DNA of 28,942 nucleotides from a virus. The stretch is from IMG/VR virus record IMGVR_UViG_3300036791_000294, positions 1-28,942 of that record, one strand, 5' to 3'. Shown one piece after another: positions 5,262-11,468 of this stretch. Within the stretch, counting starts at the first letter, position 1. Each line of letters begins with the position of its first letter. The position numbers were made by a program, and so were the translations under genes. Under the pieces are notes generated by a model. It was not told where the DNA came from. It did not search any database and was given only the letters and a program-made list of their open reading frames with translations.

Positions 5262-6997
5262 TGCCTGACAGAACGGTCAGCGACGAAGACCTTGCCTATC
5301 ATCGGCATGTGAACGAGCGGCTGCTCGGATTGCGGGTCAATCGCTATTCTTGGTGGGTTCATGGAAGGGAGCTTGCTGATTTCCTCTTACCTAGGAGGTA
5401 TAAGTGGCTGATCACGCCAAACCAGATGACTCGAGGCTCCCCGATCAATCAGCATATCCTCGACTCAACTGGAACCTTGGCTGCACGCAACCTGGCATCG
5501 GGGATGATGAGTGGTATCTCTTCACCGACCCGTCCGTGGTTCCGGCTCAAAATCGGCCGGATTGATTCCACCCAAACGTCCCCGGTGTCTCTTTGGTTAA
5601 ATGAGTGCGAACGGCTGATGATGTTGGTGTTTCAAGAGTCGAATTTCTATAACGCTGTAGCGACGGTGTATTTCGATCTGGTGATTTTCGGCACGGCCGT
5701 AATGCTGATGTACGAAGACTATGATAACGTCATTCACTGCTTCACGCCTTGTTTTGGCGAATACTATGTCGATAACGACGGTCGGATGCGGCCATTGATT
5801 TTCTTCCGTGAGTTTACGCTGACTGTGGACCAAGTCGTTAATCAGTTCGGCTACGAGAATTGCTCGACCCAAGTCAAAACGCTTTACGACGAGGGCAAGG
5901 CTGGACTGACTCGTGAAATCATTGTCGCTCACGCCATTGAGCCTAACGACGATGCTCGTAGGTTTGGGATACCGGAAATCTTCAAATATCGAGAAGCCTA
6001 TTGGGAATGGGGTGGATCAGCGTCGCCGCAAGGAGGAATCTCATATGCCCCGGGCTTCTTGCGAAAAGGAGGTTTCCGAGAAGCGCCGCATATCATTGTT
6101 CGGTGGGACTTGGTATCGAATGATGCGTACGGCCGAAGTCCTGGAATGGATGCTTTGCCCGATGTCAAACAACTCCAGCAGGAGGTTCGACGCAAAGCGC
6201 AAGCCATCGACAAGGCTGTTAACCCACCGATGGTAGCCGACATTCAGTTGAAAAATCAACCAGCCTCGCTTCTTCCAGGCGGCACGACTTATGTCGCTGG
6301 AATGATGCAAGCCAACAACAGTGGGTTCACGACGGCATATGGAAACTGGCGGCCCGATATTGGCGCTATAACCGAGGACCTGAACGAAGTCCGACAACGG
6401 ATCAGGACGATTTTCTACAACGATCTTTTCCAAGTCATTTCCCAATTCCAGACCCGATCGAATGTCAGCGCCACTGAAATCGATGCCCGTCGCAGTGAAG
6501 CGCTGGTTATGTTGGGCCCTGTGTTGGAGAGGATTCAATATGAGTTGCTGTCTCCTACAATCGACCGAACATTCTCAATTATGTCTAGGGCCGGAATTTT
6601 GCCGCCTGCGCCACCTGAAATCAGAGGACAAAATATCGATATCGAGTACGTCTCAATGCTGGCTACCGCTCAGTTGGCTGCGGCTACCAGCGGTATCGAA
6701 CGTACCTTGCAGATCGCTGGAGGACTTGTCGGCGTCGACCCAAGCGTAATGGACAACATCGATATAGATTTTGCGATCGAAAAATACTCGAGTCTGCTTA
6801 ATAACGACCCACGGATGATCCGGGCGCCAGACCAGCTTAAACAAATCCGTGATCAGCGCGCCCAGCAACAGGCTCAGGCCCAACAGAGCGAAGCGGCCGA
6901 TCGTGCGCAAAAACTGGCCGCTGGCGCCAAGACGCTCAGCGAAACCAGCGTTGGCGGCGGTGAGAATGCTCTTGAGCGGATGATGGGTGGGGCATGA
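5261..6997 (+). CDS. Portal protein (T7 gp8-type head-tail connector)
   Basis: This 578-aa protein forms the dodecameric ring at one capsid vertex. It is the channel for DNA packaging and exit and the platform for tail assembly. The N-terminal region with ERLLGLRVNRYSWWVHGREL, PRRYKWL and LDSTGTLAARNLASGMMSGI is characteristic of the podovirus head-tail connector family. So are the following SPTRPWFRL and the VRWDLVSNDAYGRSPGMDALPDVKQLQ segment near the middle. Length is close to T7 gp8 (536 aa) with a slightly longer Gln/Ala-rich, disordered C-terminus (about 520-578). The start shares one base with the preceding stop (TAATG). Confidence 0.93.
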   Translation: MPDRTVSDEDLAYHRHVNERLLGLRVNRYSWWVHGRELADFLLPRRYKWLITPNQMTRGSPINQHILDSTGTLAARNLASGMMSGISSPTRPWFRLKIGRIDSTQTSPVSLWLNECERLMMLVFQESNFYNAVATVYFDLVIFGTAVMLMYEDYDNVIHCFTPCFGEYYVDNDGRMRPLIFFREFTLTVDQVVNQFGYENCSTQVKTLYDEGKAGLTREIIVAHAIEPNDDARRFGIPEIFKYREAYWEWGGSASPQGGISYAPGFLRKGGFREAPHIIVRWDLVSNDAYGRSPGMDALPDVKQLQQEVRRKAQAIDKAVNPPMVADIQLKNQPASLLPGGTTYVAGMMQANNSGFTTAYGNWRPDIGAITEDLNEVRQRIRTIFYNDLFQVISQFQTRSNVSATEIDARRSEALVMLGPVLERIQYELLSPTIDRTFSIMSRAGILPPAPPEIRGQNIDIEYVSMLATAQLAAATSGIERTLQIAGGLVGVDPSVMDNIDIDFAIEKYSSLLNNDPRMIRAPDQLKQIRDQRAQQQAQAQQSEAADRAQKLAAGAKTLSETSVGGGENALERMMGGA

Positions 6998-7191
6998 GCA
7001 GGGTTGTATCTTGTCGGATATCCGAGGGCGAATGGAATGCCTTTCATCTCGTCTGCGAGCGCCACAGCGTTTCAGTCGGCGACCTGTTTCATAGCATCAT
7101 AGTAGATGCGTTAATCGATGAGGGTTTCGATGCCTTACGACCCGAGCAACCGGAAGGACGTAAAAACGGCTTTGAAACAAGCGAAAGTTGA
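6994..7191 (+). CDS. Small ribbon-helix-helix-like protein
   Basis: This encodes 65 aa. Its ATG lies in the portal stop (ATGA), and its 3' end overlaps the next gene by 62 nt. The sequence RVVSCRISEGEWNAF then SVGDLFHSIIVDALIDEGF follows the strand-helix-helix pattern of MetJ/Arc-type DNA-binding proteins. There is a short amphipathic strand with alternating residues, then two helices of the right length. Such a fold would dimerise and bind DNA, perhaps as a late-gene regulator or packaging aid. The match is by pattern only, and a plain structural mini-protein is possible. Confidence 0.5.
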   Translation: MSRVVSCRISEGEWNAFHLVCERHSVSVGDLFHSIIVDALIDEGFDALRPEQPEGRKNGFETSES

Positions 7192-7564
7192 GGAACAGCA
7201 GCGGAAGGAAATCGTTAATGGAATTATGTCGGTTGGACCTGGACGAAAGTGGATGTGTGAAATCCTTGAGCATTGCCATTGCTTCGCCACCAGTTACGCT
7301 GACGTTGCCGTCCGCATGGCGTTCATGGAAGGCCAGCGTGAGGTCGGAATCATGCTCCTTTCAGATATCATGTCCGCCTGTCCGAATCAGTACATCTTGA
7401 TGATGGAGGAACGAAATGCCAGACAATCAGCCATCGACGCCAGATTCAGCCGGAGTGGGCAGAACGGCGACGGGAGAGATAGCGAATCAGGGCCAGACAG
7501 CACCGGCAGCGGCGACGGGTCAGACGACGACGACGCTGGAGCCGAAGCCGAGCCTGGCCAATGA
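7130..7564 (+). CDS. Bbp19-like phage protein
   Basis: This encodes 144 aa from the ATG at 7130, chosen because GAGGG lies a suitable distance upstream; an ATG at 7118 in the same frame is the alternative. Residues about 30-100 (RKWMCEILEHCHCF, then AFMEGQREVGIMLLSDI, then YILMMEERNARQ) follow the Bbp19-like family. That family is found beside the scaffold and capsid genes in BPP-1-like podophages and is presumed to act in head morphogenesis. The last about 48 residues are unusual: a Ser/Gly/Asp-rich acidic tail encoded in the same DNA as the start of the scaffold gene in another frame (149-nt overlap). The domain call is good; the tail may be an artefact of the missing stop or a true dual-coding segment. 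Confidence 0.75.
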   Translation: MPYDPSNRKDVKTALKQAKVEEQQRKEIVNGIMSVGPGRKWMCEILEHCHCFATSYADVAVRMAFMEGQREVGIMLLSDIMSACPNQYILMMEERNARQSAIDARFSRSGQNGDGRDSESGPDSTGSGDGSDDDDAGAEAEPGQ

Positions 7565-8111
7565 ACCTGCTGGATCGCTAGCCAATCAGCCAGCGACAGC
7601 GCCAGTAGGTGCACCGGAAACCTATGCCGCCTGGAATGTGCCAGATGGCTGGACAATGGACACAGAGGTCGATACTGGCGCCAGGGCCATGTTTAAGGAA
7701 ATGAACCTGACCCAGGACCAAGGCCAGAAGCTTGTCGACTTCTATATCAAGCAAACCAGCGAGTCCGCCAACCAGCCGTATGAAGCCTGGAATCAAATGC
7801 AGGAACAGTGGGTCAAAGAGGTCAAGGCCGATCCTGTTCTTGGTCCGAAGCTGAACGAGGTCAAGACCACTATCTCTAGAGCCATTGATGGCCTTGGCGA
7901 TCCGAAACTCGCTGGAGCCTTTCGTGAGGCCATGGACTACACCGGCGCTGGCAATAATCCAGCTTTCATCCGAACGTTCTACAAACTCGCACAAATGATC
8001 ACCGAGGGCAAGCATGTGGCCGGTAATGGCCCATCTGCCGCTAGTCAGCAGCGCCAGGGTCAACGCCCTTCCGCCGCTCAGGCTATGTACCCAAATTTAC
8101 CAAGCGGTTAG
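7416..8111 (+). CDS. Capsid scaffolding protein
   Basis: This 231-aa protein probably guides assembly of the prohead and leaves or is lost on maturation. The first 60 residues are low-complexity Pro/Ala/Thr/Gln. Next comes the typical scaffold motif of a Trp/Pro/Gly turn (WNVPDGWTMD, about 74-83) and a helix with FKEMNLTQDQGQKLVDFY (93-110). A long, charged, helical body and a basic tail (QQRQGQRPSAAQAMY) follow; such tails bind the capsid protein. GGAGG sits just ahead of the ATG at 7416, so the start is firm even though it lies well inside the previous gene. The major capsid gene follows after 76 nt. Confidence 0.85.
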   Translation: MPDNQPSTPDSAGVGRTATGEIANQGQTAPAAATGQTTTTLEPKPSLANEPAGSLANQPATAPVGAPETYAAWNVPDGWTMDTEVDTGARAMFKEMNLTQDQGQKLVDFYIKQTSESANQPYEAWNQMQEQWVKEVKADPVLGPKLNEVKTTISRAIDGLGDPKLAGAFREAMDYTGAGNNPAFIRTFYKLAQMITEGKHVAGNGPSAASQQRQGQRPSAAQAMYPNLPSG

Positions 8112-8187
8112 CCCAGCCACTGACCGTGGATGAATGGAGATGGGACGCCGTAAACCAAAAGGAGTAACCCGGACTTAGGAGGCCATC

Positions 8188-9231
8188 ATGGCCGTAATTG
8201 GGGCAACTGCCCTAACCTATGCTGATTGGGCTAAGCGAATGGATGACGGCTATCACGTCGCCGTTATCATCGAGCTTTTGTCCCAAACGAACGAGATACT
8301 CGATGACATGCTTGTGGTGGAGGGTAACCTTCCGACGGGTCATAAGACCACTGTCAGGACTGGCCTCCCTCAAGCGACCTGGCGACTGCTCAATACAGGT
8401 GTCCCTAACGCTAAATCGACGACCGCTCAGATTGTCGATACTTGTGGCAATCTTGAAACTTACTCGGTCATCGATAAAGACGTGGCTGATCTTAACGGAA
8501 ATACCGCTGACTTCCGCCTCTCGGAGGTCAAGTCTTTCCTTGAGGGCATGTCACAGCAAGTCGCAGCAACGCTGATCTACGGGAATCAGTTCATCAATCC
8601 GGAACGGTTTTCTGGACTGGCCCCGAGGTATTCGACCAAGAACCAAGCTGCCTCCCAGACCGCGGCCAATGTTCTGGATGGTGGTGGAACGGCTTCGACC
8701 AACACGTCGCTTTGGATCGTTGTGTGGGGCCCAGACACCTGGCACGCCACGTTCCCGAAGGGCAAGGTCACCGGCCTCCAACACCGGGACATGGGCGAGT
8801 GGCCAGTCCAAGACGCCGCAGGCAACACCTACCAAGCCTATCGTGATCACTTCAAATGGGAGATTGGGCTGGTAGCCCGAGATTGGCGCTATGCGGTCAG
8901 GGTCGCGAACATCGACATCACGCAACTCTCGGGAGTCAATGCGGCCAACCTCATTAACCTGCTCGTTCGAGGGCTGTACAGACTTCCTACTGCGCCAGCT
9001 GGAGCTACTACAATCCAAACCTCGGACACGCCTGAAGTTAGAGCTAACATGGGTCGGACGGTTATATACTGTAACCGTGTTATACGAACCTATCTCGACC
9101 TCCAAGCGATGAACAAGACCAACGTCCTCCTTCGGATCGAGGAGTTCGATGGCAAGCCGGTCACGACCTTCCGCTCGATCCCGGTCAGGACCTGCGATGC
9201 AATTGTCAACAACGAGGCCCAAGTGGTCTAA
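8188..9231 (+). CDS. Major capsid protein (Bbp17-like)
   Basis: This 347-aa protein is the main shell protein, of the HK97-related fold used by tailed phages. The stretch around residues 34-60 (TNEILDDM, EGNLPTGH, TVRTGLP) is strongly characteristic of the podovirus Bbp17-type capsid family. So are DLNGNTADFRLSE and LIYGN with ERFSGLAPRY further on. A perfect AGGAGG (8177-8182) lies 5 nt before the ATG, the best ribosome site in the region, as expected for the most abundant product. The 76-nt gap before it has no clear promoter or terminator. There is no sign of a cleaved N-terminal domain, consistent with a separate scaffold gene upstream. Confidence 0.95.
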   Translation: MAVIGATALTYADWAKRMDDGYHVAVIIELLSQTNEILDDMLVVEGNLPTGHKTTVRTGLPQATWRLLNTGVPNAKSTTAQIVDTCGNLETYSVIDKDVADLNGNTADFRLSEVKSFLEGMSQQVAATLIYGNQFINPERFSGLAPRYSTKNQAASQTAANVLDGGGTASTNTSLWIVVWGPDTWHATFPKGKVTGLQHRDMGEWPVQDAAGNTYQAYRDHFKWEIGLVARDWRYAVRVANIDITQLSGVNAANLINLLVRGLYRLPTAPAGATTIQTSDTPEVRANMGRTVIYCNRVIRTYLDLQAMNKTNVLLRIEEFDGKPVTTFRSIPVRTCDAIVNNEAQVV

Positions 9232-9243
9232 AGGAGGCAACTT

Positions 9244-9765
9244 ATGATCCTCGACGGCCTACTCCAGTTCTCTGGACCCAACGGCGATAGCCCAACGGCT
9301 ACCGGCGTTTCTACCAACATCATCGACCTCCACATGCTTGGTATTCCTGTCCTGGCAGCAGGGCAGGGTGCCAGGGATATCGGTATCGGTGACGATCCTG
9401 CAATGAAGCTTCTTGTGCAGGTGACTGCACCCTTCACTGGTCTGACTAGCCTCCAGGTGGCTCTGCAAGGTGCCCCTGACAACGGTTCGGGTGCCCCAGG
9501 CACATTCGTGAATTGGTGGCTCTCGCCCGCCGTTGCCTTGGCTAATCTGACCGCCGGGGCTCGGCTCTACGACATGGACATGCCTAGGCCTCCCGCTGGC
9601 GTGGTCGAGCCCCGGTTCCTCCAGATGAGCTACACCATCGCTGGTACTGGCACTGGTGGAACCATCAAAGCGTTCATCGTACTTGACCGGCACGATCAGT
9701 TCTACAATGCCCTGAACAACGCTATCCTCGGCGGCTATCCGCCTGGGGTGGCTGTTGCAAACTGA
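9244..9765 (+). CDS. Capsid cement protein (Bbp16-like)
   Basis: This encodes 173 aa, starting 12 nt after the capsid gene with AAGGAGG just upstream. Position, length and an all-beta composition match the Bbp16-type capsid decoration proteins of BPP-1-like phages, which bind the outside of the shell and stabilise it after expansion. Recognisable pieces are MILDGLLQFSG at the start, the STNIIDL strand, KLLVQVTAPF with SLQVALQG, and RFLQMSYTIAG. The C-terminus (LDRHDQFYNALNNAILGGYPP) also fits. Not the shell protein itself, which is upstream. Confidence 0.85.
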   Translation: MILDGLLQFSGPNGDSPTATGVSTNIIDLHMLGIPVLAAGQGARDIGIGDDPAMKLLVQVTAPFTGLTSLQVALQGAPDNGSGAPGTFVNWWLSPAVALANLTAGARLYDMDMPRPPAGVVEPRFLQMSYTIAGTGTGGTIKAFIVLDRHDQFYNALNNAILGGYPPGVAVAN

Positions 9766-9776
9766 TGGAGGCTTAG

Positions 9777-10202
9777 ATGCGAGTGTTCAAGGCCCTCACC
9801 GCTGCGGCACTCGCATTGGGTGCGCTGGCGACCTGGCCTGGCCTGCCAGCGCATTCCCAACAGGCGGGCCCACAGGCGATACTGTGTAACAAGATCAACA
9901 ATGCTTCCAGCAGTGCCACGGTTGGTGTTTCGGTAGCGGCGGTACCGAACCAGACAATCTCCGTATGCGGTTTCCATGCTATTGCTGGGGCAGCGGCTGG
10001 TACCTTTCAATTACTCTCCGGTACTGGTGCAACCTGTGCTGGCGGTCAAACACTAACGCCTGTCATACCGTTACCAATAAACGGAAGCATGGTCGACCAC
10101 ATCGACAACGCTTGGTTTACTCTACCGTCGGCTAACAATCTCTGTGTGTCGATAACCGGAACGGGGCCCGTGTCTTACAATCTCTACTATGTTCAGTTCT
10201 AG
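9777..10202 (+). CDS. Signal-peptide-bearing four-cysteine beta protein in the capsid operon
   Basis: This encodes 141 aa with GGAGG ahead of the ATG. Residues 1-27 look like a Sec signal peptide: MRVFK charged start, hydrophobic ALTAAALALGALATW, and a likely cleavage after PAHS or AHSQ. The mature part is small, Ala/Gly/Thr-rich and probably all beta. It has exactly four cysteines (in ILCNK, SVCGF, ATCAG and NLCVS), suitable for two disulfides formed in the periplasm. A secreted protein is odd between cement and tail genes. It may be a membrane- or periplasm-directed factor, or a decoration protein whose N-terminus only resembles a signal. I recognise no family. Confidence 0.7.
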   Translation: MRVFKALTAAALALGALATWPGLPAHSQQAGPQAILCNKINNASSSATVGVSVAAVPNQTISVCGFHAIAGAAAGTFQLLSGTGATCAGGQTLTPVIPLPINGSMVDHIDNAWFTLPSANNLCVSITGTGPVSYNLYYVQF

Positions 10203-10211
10203 GAGATTCAA

Positions 10212-10463
10212 ATGGCTAGATGGCAAGGACTTGCGGCCTTCGTTATAGGCAACAAGAAATACAAGGCTGGCACGACCTACGCTGACACCGTTGGTAATGC
10301 TGTGGGCGGTGATGTGGTTTACGCTGCGTTTGGCACCTCCGGCGGCCTTTCTCCAATGTTGGTCCCGCTTGATGCGCCAGCTGTCGCTCTTCGTAACGGG
10401 AGTGCATTTGCGACGACTCCGTTGCCATGCACCATAACAGGAGTTAATAGCATCGATGGCTAG
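10212..10463 (+). CDS. 83-aa small structural-type protein
   Basis: This encodes 83 aa with AGGAG at 10201-10205 and a 6-nt spacer. The protein is rich in Gly, Ala and Val with short alternating strands (FVIGNKKYKAGTTYADT, GDVVYAAFG, APAVALRNGSAF). It is probably a small beta fold, as in many minor virion proteins. Its stop overlaps the next start by eight bases (ATGGCTAG). No family recognised. Confidence 0.65.
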   Translation: MARWQGLAAFVIGNKKYKAGTTYADTVGNAVGGDVVYAAFGTSGGLSPMLVPLDAPAVALRNGSAFATTPLPCTITGVNSIDG

Positions 10464-11013
10464 ATGGAGATTGATGGAGGCTCACTATATCAATGTCCCA
10501 GGAACCGAATGGGAGTATAAGGAGTCAGATAGGGAAACTAATCGATCAGTTCGCAGAGTCTATCAGGTCCCGCTTTACCTTGATCCGAAAGACGCTGCGG
10601 ACTTCACTGACCGATCGAATGGCTGGGTTGTGGTCAGTCATAAGTTCGACAAAGCTAACCCTCGTGATATCGTTTTCGTTGGCCCGCCCACGCCTAACAT
10701 GGAACCTATCGACGACGAGGCCGAACAAATCAGCCAACGGTACATCGACAGCGGAGCCTGGAAGCACCCCATCGAATCCCTCAACATGACCTACTCGCAA
10801 TCGATCTTGAGCGAGTTCGAACAGAAGCTCGCATCGATGTTGAGCGGTGGAATTCCGGTTAGCCCGCCGCCCAATGTGTCAACCGAAAGTATCTCGAAGA
10901 AACAGTTCGACGAGCTTCAAGCGACTGTAAAGCAGTTGATGGAGCAGAATGCAGCGCTGCAAAATCGATTGCTTGAACAGGATCAAAGTAGAGGGCTCCG
11001 TCGGAGGATTTGA
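10456..11013 (+). CDS. Unknown virion-region protein with C-terminal coiled coil
   Basis: This encodes 185 aa. The start may be ATG 10456 (AGGAG 12 nt upstream) or ATG 10474 (GGAG 4 nt upstream); 10456 is kept because it overlaps the previous stop as ATGGCTAG, a junction seen again at 20857. The N-terminal 110 residues are mixed (HYINVPGTEWEYKESD, VYQVPLYLDPKDAADF). Residues about 147-180 (SISKKQFDELQATVKQLM and on) have clear heptad spacing and should form a coiled coil before a basic end (GLRRRI). It is probably an oligomeric structural or assembly protein. The family is unknown. Confidence 0.65.
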   Translation: MARWRLMEAHYINVPGTEWEYKESDRETNRSVRRVYQVPLYLDPKDAADFTDRSNGWVVVSHKFDKANPRDIVFVGPPTPNMEPIDDEAEQISQRYIDSGAWKHPIESLNMTYSQSILSEFEQKLASMLSGGIPVSPPPNVSTESISKKQFDELQATVKQLMEQNAALQNRLLEQDQSRGLRRRI

Positions 11014-11468
11014 TGGTCACCAAGAATACTGACCTCGATCAAGGCGGACATGGCTATCCGAGGACTAGGGCTTATCTCGGCCCTAGCCTTGGATGGGTCG
11101 ATCAGTTGGTTAAGCCAGTCACTCTTGTTCAGTCTCCCCTTTATGGCGTGCAGCCAGGTGACTCAGTTATAATGGTAGATACCAACGTTGTAGGGCCTAG
11201 CTGCACTATTATCTTGCCAGACGTGATCGCCTGGGTGCAGCAGCCTCAGTATCAGCCAGCTACGGGATTTGAGAAAGCACTATGGATAAAGGACATTGGT
11301 GGCAACGCTGCTTCGAGCAACATTTTTGTTCAGCCATTTACAGGACAGAAGATCGACAATCTGGCGATATCGTTCCAGATTGTCCAGAATAGGCAGCTTC
11401 TTCGACTTTATCCAATCGTCGAATGGAACTACCCACCAGGAGAGTTCATAGGATGGTTCACAGGTTAG
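11013..11468 (+). CDS. Tail-fibre-associated beta protein, unknown
   Basis: This encodes 151 aa. ATG at 11013 shares a base with the previous TGA, and GGAGG lies 5 nt upstream. The middle (DSVIMVDTNVVGPSCTIILP, then LWIKDIGGNAASSNIFVQP, then IDNLAIS) has a rhythm common in small beta domains of phage fibre, collar and baseplate-type proteins: 'vDT..gp.tI.LP ... iKDigGnA.snnI.i.p ... ID'. It lies directly before the fibre gene and overlaps it by 16 nt, so it may be a fibre adaptor or cap. That role is inference. Confidence 0.65.
   Translation: MVTKNTDLDQGGHGYPRTRAYLGPSLGWVDQLVKPVTLVQSPLYGVQPGDSVIMVDTNVVGPSCTIILPDVIAWVQQPQYQPATGFEKALWIKDIGGNAASSNIFVQPFTGQKIDNLAISFQIVQNRQLLRLYPIVEWNYPPGEFIGWFTG

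Noticed and set aside
8134-8178. 14-codon mini-frame between scaffold and capsid genes
   Set aside because: No ribosome site of its own and too short to support; the stretch is adequately explained as the capsid gene leader.
8551-9240. Leftward 229-codon frame opposite the major capsid gene
   Set aside because: Antisense shadow; the capsid frame is certain and the leftward protein resembles nothing.
11065-11086. 7-bp inverted repeat CTAGGGC/GCCCTAG considered as a terminator
   Set aside because: It lies early in a coding sequence and no T run follows.
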